Below, one piece after another: positions 16,103 through 24,374 of a DNA stretch of 64,000 nt. The notes below the pieces were generated by a model. That model did no database searches and had not been told where the DNA came from. It saw only the letters and a list, made by a program, of their open reading frames with translations. Positions within the stretch are counted from its first letter, which is position 1. Each line of letters begins with the position of its first letter. The stretch spans positions 1 to 64,000 of the forward strand of contig CAKTZR010000013.1 of assembly GCA_934636105.1 (NCBI GenBank). The letters are read 5' to 3'. This DNA comes from an uncultured Clostridia bacterium (GTDB lineage: Bacteria > Bacillota > Clostridia > Christensenellales > Aristaeellaceae). Both the position numbers and the translations under genes were made by a program.

Positions 16103-16137
16103 AAAGCCGCCCGGCCACAAAAGACCGAGCGGCTTTT
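16103..16137 (+). terminator. Bidirectional terminator between convergent genes
   Basis: AAAGCCGC (16103-16110) pairs with GCGGCTTT (16129-16136), extended by CGG/CCG. T-rich DNA follows on both strands, so it can serve dinD and the convergent permease gene. Confidence 0.8.
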
Positions 16138-16167
16138 CACAAAATGGAGCCATTGCCGCGGACTCGA

Positions 16168-17088
16168 TCAGCCCAGTCCGACTCCATTCATCACCAGCAC
16201 GAGCAGCGGCAGGGTGACGCCGCTGAGCAGGGTGGAAACGATGGTCGCGTGGGAAGCGGTCATGTCCTCCGGCGTATAGATATCGGAAAGCATGCTGCAA
16301 TTTCCGGCAATCGGCATGGCGGCGACGATTACGCAGATACCCGTGAGCATGCGGCTGATCGGCACGACGAGAGACAGGCCGATGAATACCAGCGGCATGA
16401 CGATCAGCCGCAGGAAGGAGACGCGATACAGACGCGGGTTGGTGAACGCGGCGCGGATATCGCTGTGCGCGAGTGAAGCGCCGATAACCATCATTGCCAT
16501 CGGGGTGTTGATGGAGCCGATGGAAGCCAGCGCGCTTTCCACCGGGGACGGCAGCCGCCAGCCGGTCAGACCGAAGACAAGCGCAATCAGCGCGGAAACC
16601 ACGCCGGGGTTTATCAACTGCTTGAGGTTAATATCCCCGCCGCCGTCGAGTAGCATCACGCCATAGGTGAAGACGAGGAAGTTGAACACCAGCAGGAACA
16701 TCGAGAGCATCGCCACGCCCTGCATGCCGTAGAGCGCCTGAATGATCGGAATGCCCATGAACGCGAGGTTGGTGAACACGAGCATCAGCTGATCCAGATT
16801 GCGCTCCCCCTTGGGTGTGGGCACGACATGAACCAGAATTGCCGCCAGCGCAATCATCAGCGCGAAGAACGCGACGCTCACGCCGAGCGCGACGAGCATA
16901 TCGCCGGGCGCGCCGCCGCTTTGCAGCACGGCCGAGACGATGCAGCAGGGGAACGCCGTGCTGAGCACCAGCGAGGAAAGCCCGCGGCGGAAGCTCGGCG
17001 AGATCAGCCCGGCGCGGGCGGAAAGATAGCCCGCAAGCATCATGATGAACAGCGTAATCATTTGGAAAATGATACCGGAAACAGCCAT
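16168..17088 (-). CDS. AEC-family (auxin efflux carrier type) permease
   Basis: A 306-residue integral membrane protein with about ten hydrophobic helices and the AEC family phrases LIMLAGYLSARAGL-type N-terminus (LFIMMLAGYLSARAG), FTNLAFMGIPIIQALYG and the C-terminal PIAGNCSMLSDIY. Bacterial AEC proteins export or exchange organic acids such as malate; the substrate here is unknown. ATG 17088 is chosen because GGAGGA lies 7 nt upstream; a 14-codon upstream extension lacks a ribosome site. It is a single-gene unit divergent from dnaX. Confidence 0.88.
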   Translation of the reverse strand: MAVSGIIFQMITLFIMMLAGYLSARAGLISPSFRRGLSSLVLSTAFPCCIVSAVLQSGGAPGDMLVALGVSVAFFALMIALAAILVHVVPTPKGERNLDQLMLVFTNLAFMGIPIIQALYGMQGVAMLSMFLLVFNFLVFTYGVMLLDGGGDINLKQLINPGVVSALIALVFGLTGWRLPSPVESALASIGSINTPMAMMVIGASLAHSDIRAAFTNPRLYRVSFLRLIVMPLVFIGLSLVVPISRMLTGICVIVAAMPIAGNCSMLSDIYTPEDMTASHATIVSTLLSGVTLPLLVLVMNGVGLG

Positions 17089-17130
17089 AAGATAGTCCTC
17101 CGAAAACTTTTTCACATAAAAAATGCACAA

Positions 17131-17193
17131 CTAAGGCCGCGTGTGCTGAAAATAAAAAACCGCAGACATACGGCGGAAGTAAAGCGGCCTTAG
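17131..17193. repeat. 10-bp perfect inverted repeat between the AEC permease and dnaX
   Basis: CTAAGGCCGC (17131-17140) is repeated as its reverse complement at 17184-17193 with 43 nt between. It lies in the divergent promoter region. No SRP-RNA signature (the GGAAGGAAGCAG core) is present, although an SRP RNA gene is often found beside dnaX. Confidence 0.6.
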
Positions 17194-17227
17194 GCCGCGC
17201 CGCTTATTGTACACCTGTCATAGGCGG

Positions 17228-17256
17228 TTGTAAAGTTTTTCTTTTTGTGCTATCCT
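17228..17256 (+). promoter_or_regulatory. Probable dnaX promoter
   Basis: TTGTAA (17228-17233) and TATCCT (17251-17256) are spaced 17 bp, 36 nt before the dnaX start. Confidence 0.55.
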
Positions 17257-17292
17257 ATTTTATATTCTTGATGAGGTCGTGGAGGAAGAAAG

Positions 17293-18942
17293 ATGGGCTA
17301 TCAGGCGCTGTATCGCCGCTATCGTCCGGCGCGGTTTGAGGATTTTGTGGGTCAGGAGGCTGTGATTAAAACCCTGCGCAGCCAGATCATGAGCGGGCGC
17401 ATCGCGCATGCGTATCTGTTCTGCGGCACGCGGGGCACGGGCAAAACCTCGACGGCGAAGGTGTTTGCCCGCGCGGTCAACTGCGAGCATCCCGAAAACG
17501 GCGATCCCTGCGGCCAGTGCCCAACCTGCAAGGCGCTGGCGGAGGAAAACAGCCTCGATATTCTGGAAATCGACGCGGCCAGCAACAACGGCGTGGATGA
17601 AATCCGCGATCTGCGCGAAAAGGTGAAATATCCGCCGCAGACCGGGCGCTACCGCGTGTATATCATCGACGAGGTTCATATGCTTTCGCAGGGCGCGTTC
17701 AACGCGCTGCTCAAGACGCTGGAGGAGCCGCCCGCTTACGTCGTGTTCATTCTGGCGACGACCGAGCCGCAGAAGCTCCCGGCAACAATCCTTTCCCGCT
17801 GCCAGCGGTTCGATTTTGGCCGCATTCCGGCACATCAGATCATTGAGCGGCTGCATGTCGCGCTGAAGGAAGGGCAGATTCAGGCCGAGGACGCGGCGCT
17901 GGCCCGCATCGCCCGCGCGGCGGAGGGCGGCATGCGCGACGCGTGGTCGATCATGGACATATGCCTTTCCTACGCGCAGGAGGAGGACGGCGGGCTGACG
18001 GAGGAACTTGTGCTGCGCGTGCTTGGCGCGGCAGACAAGAGCTTCCTGTTCGCCTTTGCGGATAAACTGATCGATTCGGATGCGGCGGGCGCGCTGGCGC
18101 TGATTGACGAAATGATGCGCAAAGGGCGCGAGGTGCAGGTGTTTGTGCGCGATGTGAGCGCTCATCTGCGCGCGCTGATGCTGGCGGATATCTGCGACGA
18201 GGAGCAGCTCAGCGGTTTGCTGGAAGTCACGCACGAGGATGCGGCGGAATACATTCAGCAGGCCAAGCGCACATCACATACGCGGCTGATGCGCATGCTT
18301 GACCTCTTTCTGGCGAGCGAAACGGATATGAAGTGGGCTGCACAGCCGCGCTTTGCGCTGGAAACCGCCGCCCTTCGCGCCTGCGCGCCGGAGGAGAGTT
18401 TGCAGGTGGAAGCGCTTGCCGCCCGTGTGGACGAGCTGGAACGCAGGCTGCGCGAGGGCGTTGTGATGGCTGCGCCTGCGAAAAAGAGCGCTAAGGCTGC
18501 GCCAAGCGAAGCGCCGTCCGTCCAAACGGAAGCGCCGGAAATTACCAAGGAAGCGCCCAAAGGCCCTGCGCCGGACGCGGAGCGCATCTGGCAGGAAGCC
18601 ATGCGGCAGGCCAAACAGAAGCCCCAGCTTTTCGGCATGCTCAAATTCGGGCGGCTGGTTTCCGGAGAAAACGGCCTGTTCACCGTGGTTTATCCCAAGG
18701 CGACGGGCGCGGCGTATGTCAAAATGCTGAGCATCCCGGAAAAGAACGAAGAAGTTGCAGGTTATCTGACGCAGGCGGCGGGCTATCCCTGCACGTTCCG
18801 CGCGGCCATCGAGGGCACAGTGCAGGAATCGGATAAGGCGATTCTCGCCGCGCAGGCGGAAGCCCAAAAGCAGGCGGAAAACAGCCTGAACAAGGTTTTC
18901 GATATGTTCGGGCGGGAGAACGTGCGCGTCAGGGACGAGTGA
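17293..18942 (+). CDS. dnaX: DNA polymerase III subunits gamma/tau
   Basis: This is the clamp-loader ATPase of the replicative polymerase. The start MGYQALYRRYRPARFEDFVGQ is canonical. The Walker A motif GTRGTGKTS is at residues 45-53, followed by the zinc-binding cysteines of the CxxxxxxxPCGQCPTC cluster, the IDEVHML Walker B and the sensor-1/SRC motif ILSRCQRFDF. A Pro/Ala/Lys-rich linker near residues 395-430 leads to the tau-type C-terminal domain. The 549-residue length is typical. GGAGG lies 7 nt upstream of ATG 17293. Unlike most Firmicutes, no ybaB-recR pair follows; a terminator does. I see no obvious A-rich slippage site of the E. coli type. Confidence 0.97.
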   Translation: MGYQALYRRYRPARFEDFVGQEAVIKTLRSQIMSGRIAHAYLFCGTRGTGKTSTAKVFARAVNCEHPENGDPCGQCPTCKALAEENSLDILEIDAASNNGVDEIRDLREKVKYPPQTGRYRVYIIDEVHMLSQGAFNALLKTLEEPPAYVVFILATTEPQKLPATILSRCQRFDFGRIPAHQIIERLHVALKEGQIQAEDAALARIARAAEGGMRDAWSIMDICLSYAQEEDGGLTEELVLRVLGAADKSFLFAFADKLIDSDAAGALALIDEMMRKGREVQVFVRDVSAHLRALMLADICDEEQLSGLLEVTHEDAAEYIQQAKRTSHTRLMRMLDLFLASETDMKWAAQPRFALETAALRACAPEESLQVEALAARVDELERRLREGVVMAAPAKKSAKAAPSEAPSVQTEAPEITKEAPKGPAPDAERIWQEAMRQAKQKPQLFGMLKFGRLVSGENGLFTVVYPKATGAAYVKMLSIPEKNEEVAGYLTQAAGYPCTFRAAIEGTVQESDKAILAAQAEAQKQAENSLNKVFDMFGRENVRVRDE

Positions 18943-18975
18943 CGCGGAGGACTGCTCCTCTGAAAATAAAATCAC

Positions 18976-19014
18976 ACAGGCGGCGGAAAGTGCGCGTTTC
19001 CGCCGCCTGTTTTA
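18976..19014 (+). terminator. Rho-independent terminator after dnaX
   Basis: ACAGGCGGCGGAAA (18976-18989) pairs with TTTCCGCCGCCTGT (18997-19010), followed by TTTAT. The rest of the 18943-19281 gap contains only the promoter and operator of the sugar operon and AT-rich DNA. Confidence 0.9.
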
Positions 19015-19167
19015 TACAGAAAATGTGAACCGCATAGCATACGATGGCTATTTCTGCCATGGAAAAGCACGGGGAAAATGGGCGAAAAAGGCACAAAACG
19101 AAACCGATTTCTGTCATAATCAAGAAAATATGCTGCAAATAAGAAAAAAATAATGGGCAGTTTTTTG

Positions 19168-19183
19168 TGCTAACCGGTTGACA
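19168..19183. promoter_or_regulatory. Candidate LacI-family operator over the -35 box
   Basis: TGCTAACC followed by GGTTGACA forms a 16-bp imperfect palindrome with a central CG step and a perfect AACCGGTT core, the usual form of LacI-family sites. It covers the -35 hexamer of the sugar operon, whose fifth gene encodes a LacI-type repressor. Binding is inferred. Confidence 0.6.
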
Positions 19184-19206
19184 TATAAATAAAAGGCTGA
19201 TATACT
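19178..19206 (+). promoter_or_regulatory. Promoter of the sugar/phosphodiester operon
   Basis: A perfect TTGACA (19178-19183) and TATACT (19201-19206) are 17 bp apart, 76 nt before the first gene. The -35 box is embedded in the candidate LacI operator. Confidence 0.85.
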
Positions 19207-19281
19207 GAATGCAGCAAACGGGAAAGGCCGGAAGGTAAGGCCCGATCCCATTCCCCAAGAGACAAGAAGGAGGAAACCCAA

Positions 19282-20547
19282 GTGAAAAAGTCCATTTCTC
19301 TGCTTCTGGCGGCTGTCATGGTCTTCGCGCTGGCGGCGATCGCCTGTGCGGACGCCACGACCCTGACCGCGTGGATCACCGATGGCGCCGAGACGGTTGT
19401 CTACACCAGCATGTTCGATGATTTCAATTCGAAGCATGACGACATCAAGGTGGATTATCAGTTCTTTGCGCAGGATGAGCTGCTCAACAAGCTGCAGACC
19501 GCCCCGATCGTCGGCGATACCCCCGACCTCGTCATCGTTGACGGTCTCCAGATTCCGTATTTCCAGGATCTGGGCATGATCGCTTGCCTCGACGATTACA
19601 TCGACGAGGACATGAAGAACGACGTGCTCCCGTCCGTGTGGGATGAAGTGACCTACGACGGCAGCCTCTACGGCGTGGCGCAGTTCGACTCCGGCATGGC
19701 CATGTGGACGCGCAAGAGCATCCTTGAAAAGATCGGCGCGCGCATCCCGACTTCCTACAAGGACGCGTGGACGGTCGAGGAATTTGAGGATATCCTCGCC
19801 AAGTGCAAGGAGATCGGCTACGAGTATCCGCTCTACATCCGCCAGAACAAGACCAGCTCGGTGTACTTCACCTGGATGCCGGTCATCGCTTCCTTCGGCG
19901 GCGACTACCTCAACCGTGAAACCATGCTCGCGACCGGCACGCTGGACAGCGAAGGCACCATCGCGGCGTATGATTGGATGAAGCGTATGATCGACGAAGG
20001 CTACGTCAACGCGGCCTGCGACTACGAGGATGCGTTCTATGGCCGCGACGAGGCTGCCTTCTCCATGCTCGGCCACTGGAAATACAGCCAGCATGTGGAA
20101 GCGTTCGGCGACGACGCGATCATCGTTCCGATGCCGGACTTCGGCAACGGCGTGTTCACCTGCTCCGGTTCTACCGTTGACGTGATGACCACCGCGGCCG
20201 TCGAGCGCGGCGTGGCGGATCAGGCCTGGACGGTGCTTCAGGCGATGATGAGCCCGGAATACATCCAGATGGTTTGCGAAGTGAACGGCGGCGTTCCGGC
20301 GCGCAAGACCGTCATGGACGGCATGGAGCAGTGGCAGGAGGGCGGCCGCCTGTACCTGTATCGTGAGCAGCTGGAAGCTGGCATCAGCTACCTGCGCCCG
20401 ATCACCCCGGCTCACCTGACCGTTTACAACCAGATGGCGAGCGTCGTGACCAACATTCTTGCTGGCGGCGATCCGGCTGAGCTGCTGCATGAAGCGGCCG
20501 AGTACGTTGACGAGATCATCGTCGAGAACGGCTGGAACATCGAGTAA
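19282..20547 (+). CDS. ABC transporter extracellular solute-binding protein (family 1)
   Basis: A 421-residue exported carbohydrate-type binding protein. The signal peptide MKKSISLLLAAVMVFALAAIACA precedes the mature domain, and phrases such as DTPDLVIVDGLQIPYFQDLGMI and DEAAFSMLGHWKY are typical of the MalE/UgpB class that bind sugars or glycerophosphodiesters. The IAC near the cleavage site could be a lipidation cysteine, but it is not a canonical lipobox. The ribosome site AGGAGGAAA precedes the start. It is the first gene of the operon; an attenuating stem-loop separates it from the permeases, consistent with the usual excess of binding protein over membrane subunits. No ATPase gene is present, so a shared MsmX-type ATPase is probably used. 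Confidence 0.92.
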   Translation: MKKSISLLLAAVMVFALAAIACADATTLTAWITDGAETVVYTSMFDDFNSKHDDIKVDYQFFAQDELLNKLQTAPIVGDTPDLVIVDGLQIPYFQDLGMIACLDDYIDEDMKNDVLPSVWDEVTYDGSLYGVAQFDSGMAMWTRKSILEKIGARIPTSYKDAWTVEEFEDILAKCKEIGYEYPLYIRQNKTSSVYFTWMPVIASFGGDYLNRETMLATGTLDSEGTIAAYDWMKRMIDEGYVNAACDYEDAFYGRDEAAFSMLGHWKYSQHVEAFGDDAIIVPMPDFGNGVFTCSGSTVDVMTTAAVERGVADQAWTVLQAMMSPEYIQMVCEVNGGVPARKTVMDGMEQWQEGGRLYLYREQLEAGISYLRPITPAHLTVYNQMASVVTNILAGGDPAELLHEAAEYVDEIIVENGWNIE

Positions 20548-20556
20548 AACCACATT

Positions 20557-20593
20557 GTGCCCGGCCGGCCAACGCTGACCGGGCACTTCTTTT
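20557..20593 (+). terminator. Stem-loop attenuator after the binding-protein gene
   Basis: GTGCCCGG (20557-20564) pairs with CCGGGCAC (20579-20586), followed by TTCTTTT. No new promoter is evident before the permease, so this is probably a partial terminator that sets binding-protein excess. Confidence 0.75.
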
Positions 20594-20686
20594 ACCCTTT
20601 GAACCCGAAAAACACAATCAAAGCCAAACAGGGAGAGCCGTCATGCTGACGGACAACCGGCATGGCGAGAGAACGGAGCATTGCGT

Positions 20687-21607
20687 ATGAGCGAAGTCAC
20701 TGTCAAGAGAAGCGGGGCCAAGCGGAGGAGCCAGCTGTCCCGCGCGCAGGCGAAAGCCGCGTGGGGTTTGTCCGCACCGGCGATTATCATCATGTTTTTG
20801 TTCATGATCCTGCCGTTTTTCATGTCTGTTTTCTATTCCTTCACGGATCGCAGACTGGTGCTCAATCCGAACAAGCCGACCAAGTTCGTCGGCTGGTCGA
20901 ACTACATCAAGACCTTCACCAACAAGACCGCCCTTCAGGCGTTCTGGAATACGTTTGAATACACGATCATCCTCGTGCCGGTCGTGCTGATTCTGGCCAC
21001 GCTGCTGGCGCTGCTGGTCAACCGCAAGGCGAAGGGCGTGACCTTCTTCCGCATGATTTATTTCTCGCCGCAGGTTGTGACGATGACTGTTGTGACGGTT
21101 ATTTGGGGCTTCTTCTTCTCCAGTACGTCGGACGGCCTGTTCAACTCCATCCTGGGCGTGTTCGGCATTCCGGCGCAGAAGTGGCTTCAGGATACGGGCC
21201 TGGCCATGCCCTCGATTGCGATCATGTCCATCTGGCAGTGCGTCGGCATGCAGATGATTATCATGCTCGGCGGCCTCCAGTTCATCCCGGAGGAGCTGTA
21301 TGAGGCGGGCACAATCGACGGCGCCAACACCTGGCAGCAGTTTATCTACATCACCATCCCGCAGCTGAAGAACACGCTGGTGTACGTCTTCATTTCCAAC
21401 ACGATCTATTCTCTCAAGATGTTCACGCAGGTGTATATGCTCACGCAGGGCGGCCCGGCGGGCTCGACCACGACGCTGGTCTACCTGATGTATCAGGAGG
21501 GCTTCACCAACAACCGCGTGGGTTACACCTCCGCGATGGCCGTCGTGTTCTTCCTGATCGTGCTGGCAATCTCCCTGATTCAGAATAAGCTTACGGAGGG
21601 CGACTGA
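20687..21607 (+). CDS. ABC sugar transporter permease (MalF/UgpA type)
   Basis: A 306-residue membrane subunit with six predicted helices, starting with LSAPAIIIMFLFMILPFFMSVFYSF. The cytoplasmic EAA loop that contacts the ATPase reads EELYEAGTIDGANTWQQFIYI. ATG 20687 is preferred over the in-frame TTG six bases upstream because GGAG is 8 nt away from it. It pairs with the second permease, whose ribosome site overlaps the end of this gene. Confidence 0.93.
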   Translation: MSEVTVKRSGAKRRSQLSRAQAKAAWGLSAPAIIIMFLFMILPFFMSVFYSFTDRRLVLNPNKPTKFVGWSNYIKTFTNKTALQAFWNTFEYTIILVPVVLILATLLALLVNRKAKGVTFFRMIYFSPQVVTMTVVTVIWGFFFSSTSDGLFNSILGVFGIPAQKWLQDTGLAMPSIAIMSIWQCVGMQMIIMLGGLQFIPEELYEAGTIDGANTWQQFIYITIPQLKNTLVYVFISNTIYSLKMFTQVYMLTQGGPAGSTTTLVYLMYQEGFTNNRVGYTSAMAVVFFLIVLAISLIQNKLTEGD

Positions 21608-21609
21608 TT

Positions 21610-22461
21610 ATGAAAGTGGAAAACAAGAGAAAGAAGACGGTCACGTCCGCCCTGTTCTATGTGCTCTATATCGCGCTGGCAATCATCTTCCTGGCGCCGC
21701 TGCTGTTCCTGTTCGTTTCTTCTGTCAAGAGCGAAACGCAGCTCGTTTCGGATATGTCGACGCTCAAGGCGTTCATTCCTTACGGCAACCTGACGTTTGA
21801 AAACTACGTCGCCGTGTTTGAGAAGCTCGACTTCCTGCATTACTTCCGTAACTCCGCCATCAACGCCATTTTGCAGGTGTTCATCGGCATGTTTATCAAC
21901 GGCATGATGGGCTACGCGCTGGGCATGCTGGAATTCCGCGGTCAGAAACTCCTTGTCTCGCTGATGATCGCGCTGACCATCATCCCGACCGAAGCCGTCA
22001 TCATCAACCGCTTCATGGTCGCTTTCAATCTGGGCATCATCAACACCATCTGGGCGCTGGCCATCCCGAATCTGGCGACGCCGATGTATGTCTTCCTGTT
22101 CTATCAGCATTTCCGCGGCATGCCGAAGGACCTGCTGGAGGCGGCCATCATCGACGGCGAGAGCTACACCGGTGTGTTCTTCAAGATCATGACCCCGCTC
22201 TCCAAGCCGATCTACGCGACCGTTGCGATCATGTCCTTCATCCGCGCGTGGGGCGATCTGCTCTGGCCGACGCTCGTCACCCGTGATAACACCTGGCGCA
22301 CGCTGCCGCAGGCGCTGCGCGGCCTGAACGACTCGGTCTATACCTTCTGGGGACAGATTTTCGCGTTCAGCGCCATGATTACCCTGCCGATTCTGATTAT
22401 CTTCCTGGCGTTCCAGAAGCAGTTTGTGCAGTCCGTCGCGATGTCCGGCATCAAGGGATAA
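21610..22461 (+). CDS. ABC sugar transporter permease (MalG/UgpE type)
   Basis: The 283-residue partner permease. It has six hydrophobic helices and the EAA motif LLEAAIIDGESYTGVFFKIMTPLSKP. The GGAGGG ribosome site lies within the last codons of the preceding permease gene, 2 nt of spacer apart, so translation is coupled. Together with the upstream binding protein it forms a carbohydrate-uptake-1 importer lacking its own ATPase. Confidence 0.93.
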   Translation: MKVENKRKKTVTSALFYVLYIALAIIFLAPLLFLFVSSVKSETQLVSDMSTLKAFIPYGNLTFENYVAVFEKLDFLHYFRNSAINAILQVFIGMFINGMMGYALGMLEFRGQKLLVSLMIALTIIPTEAVIINRFMVAFNLGIINTIWALAIPNLATPMYVFLFYQHFRGMPKDLLEAAIIDGESYTGVFFKIMTPLSKPIYATVAIMSFIRAWGDLLWPTLVTRDNTWRTLPQALRGLNDSVYTFWGQIFAFSAMITLPILIIFLAFQKQFVQSVAMSGIKG

Positions 22462-22483
22462 CGCGAAAAGAAAGGGGATTCGA

Positions 22484-23344
22484 TTGGCCGTGGAGTATCA
22501 ATATCTGGGAACCGGCGCGGCGGAGGGTATGCCCGCCACATTCTGCGCCTGCCCCGTCTGCCTGCGCTCGATGCAGGAGGGCGGAAAGAGCCTGCGCATG
22601 CGCTCCTGCACGCTGCTGGGCGAGGACGTGCTGATTGATCTCTCGCCGGATATCCATGCGCAGAAGCTGAAATTCGGCCTGCGGCTGGATAAGCTGAAGT
22701 GCATCGTTTTCACCCATTCGCACCCGGATCATCAGGATCTGTACGCGCTGCAAAACCGCGGAACGCCCTCCTGCGCGATCCGCCCGGATATGCCGGAAAA
22801 GGAAAACGTGCTGGATTTGTACGGCAACCTGTGGGTGAAAAAGCGCTTCCTTTCGGCCTGCGCCGGAGCGGAGCGGATGCAGGAGGAGCGCTTCCGCTTT
22901 CACGAGGTGAGGCCGTTCGAGCCGTTTGAGGCCGCAGGGTATACCTTCTACCCGCTGCGCGCCAACCATCGGCCCATTCAGGTGGAGGACTGCCTGATTT
23001 ACGCCATTTCCGACGGCAAAACGGCGATGCTGTATGCCAACGACACGGGCGAATTGAGCGAGGAAAACGACGAATATTTGAAGACCACCGGCCTGACCTT
23101 CTCCGTGGTCAGCATGGATTGCGCGCGCGGCACGCTCAAGGGCGACGGCCACATGGGCTTCGCCGAGGTGCTGCGCCTGCGCGAGCGGCTGCAAAAGGCC
23201 GGACTGGTCCGGGACGATACGCGCTATATCCTCAACCACCTCTCCCACATGAACGATATGACGCATGCCGAATGGGAGCGCTTCGCCGCGCCTCACGGCA
23301 TCGAGGTGGCCTATGACGGCCTGAAGGTCGTCTGCCGCCCCTGA
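22484..23344 (+). CDS. MBL-fold phosphodiesterase, PhnP-like
   Basis: The metallo-beta-lactamase motif HSHPDHQD is plain, with downstream metal ligands in NHRPIQVEDC and the final HLSHMND. The opening LGTGAAEGMPATFCACPVC resembles PhnP, the enzyme that opens 5-phosphoribosyl 1,2-cyclic phosphate, including a cysteine cluster that could bind structural zinc. The start is TTG 22484, with AGGGG 6 nt upstream, giving 286 residues; an upstream in-frame ATG lies inside the permease gene and lacks a ribosome site. Lying between permeases and regulator, it probably acts on an imported phosphodiester, perhaps a cyclic one. The exact substrate is unknown. Confidence 0.85.
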   Translation: MAVEYQYLGTGAAEGMPATFCACPVCLRSMQEGGKSLRMRSCTLLGEDVLIDLSPDIHAQKLKFGLRLDKLKCIVFTHSHPDHQDLYALQNRGTPSCAIRPDMPEKENVLDLYGNLWVKKRFLSACAGAERMQEERFRFHEVRPFEPFEAAGYTFYPLRANHRPIQVEDCLIYAISDGKTAMLYANDTGELSEENDEYLKTTGLTFSVVSMDCARGTLKGDGHMGFAEVLRLRERLQKAGLVRDDTRYILNHLSHMNDMTHAEWERFAAPHGIEVAYDGLKVVCRP

Positions 23345-23363
23345 ATGCAAAGGAGAATGAGCG

Positions 23364-24374
23364 ATGGCGACCATCAAGGAAGTGGCCCAGCGTGCCGGCG
23401 TCTCGGTGACGACAGTTTCCCGCGTGCTCAACAAGCGCGGCTACATCAGTCAGGAGATGCACGACAAGATTTACGCGACGATGGAGGAGCTGAATTATCA
23501 GCCCAACGAGGTCGCGCGGTCGCTGACCAAGCGCAGAACGAAAATCCTCGGTCTGCTCGTGCCCTCCGTCGATGATCCGTATTTCAGCGAGGTCGTCAAT
23601 CAGCTGATTCTTGCCGCGACGCGGCACGGCTACAAGGTGATGATCTATGCCTCCGACGGCCGGAACGACCGCGCGCTGGATTACGTCAGCATGCTCAAGG
23701 CGAATCAGGTGGACGGCATCATCATCAGCCTGCGTTCCCGCGAACTGGATGCGCTGCTGGACGACAACCTCCCGGTCGTCTCCTTTGAGCGCATCAAGGT
23801 CGGCCGACTGCCGACGGTGCTCTGCGACAACCGCATGGGCGGCCGCATGGCGGCGGAAGAACTGCTGGATCACGGAAGCAGACGCCCGATCATGATCGCG
23901 GCCGTTCACGACAAGATGCTCCCGGCCTATGACCGCTTTGTGGGCTTCCGCAGCGTCATGCGCGAGCACGGGCTGGAGGAGCGTATTTTTGAAACCAAGG
24001 AGAACGACAGCCTGCACGGCGATTACTCCGAGCTGGCGCGGCAGGTGCTCGCCGCCTTTCCGGATGCGGACGGCGTGTTCTGTACCAGCGACCAGATTGC
24101 GGCTTCCGTCGTCCGCTGCGCGGTGGCGAGCGGGCGGCGCGTGCCGGAGGATATCCGTGTCATCGGTTTCAACGACAACTATCTGGCGGGCTGCCTGTGC
24201 CCGCCGCTGACCAGCATTCGCCAGCCGATTCCGGAGATGTGCGAAATGGCGGTCGAATGCCTGATTAAACAGATTCACGGCGAAAAGGTGCCGGTCGATA
24301 TGGTGTTTCCTGTGACTTTGAGCGCGAGAGAAAGCACGCGCGGCCCAAAAGACGAGGAGGAAAAAGAACCATGA
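23364..24374 (+). CDS. LacI-family transcriptional regulator
   Basis: A 336-residue repressor with the N-terminal LacI helix-turn-helix (TIKEVAQRAGVSVTTVSRVLN, residues 3-23) and hinge helix (YQPNEVARSL), followed by a periplasmic-binding-protein-like effector domain. The last phrases GLFDNxx-type IGFNDNYLAGCLCPPLTSIRQP are typical. It most likely controls the operon that contains it through the palindrome at 19168-19183. It overlaps the next gene by 4 nt (ATGA), so the two are translationally coupled. The inducer is unknown but should be a product of the transported compound. Confidence 0.94.
   Translation: MATIKEVAQRAGVSVTTVSRVLNKRGYISQEMHDKIYATMEELNYQPNEVARSLTKRRTKILGLLVPSVDDPYFSEVVNQLILAATRHGYKVMIYASDGRNDRALDYVSMLKANQVDGIIISLRSRELDALLDDNLPVVSFERIKVGRLPTVLCDNRMGGRMAAEELLDHGSRRPIMIAAVHDKMLPAYDRFVGFRSVMREHGLEERIFETKENDSLHGDYSELARQVLAAFPDADGVFCTSDQIAASVVRCAVASGRRVPEDIRVIGFNDNYLAGCLCPPLTSIRQPIPEMCEMAVECLIKQIHGEKVPVDMVFPVTLSARESTRGPKDEEEKEP

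Noticed and set aside
17131..17292. SRP RNA gene (ffs) upstream of dnaX
   Set aside because: The conserved GGAAGGAAGCAG-type core is absent on both strands of this spacer.
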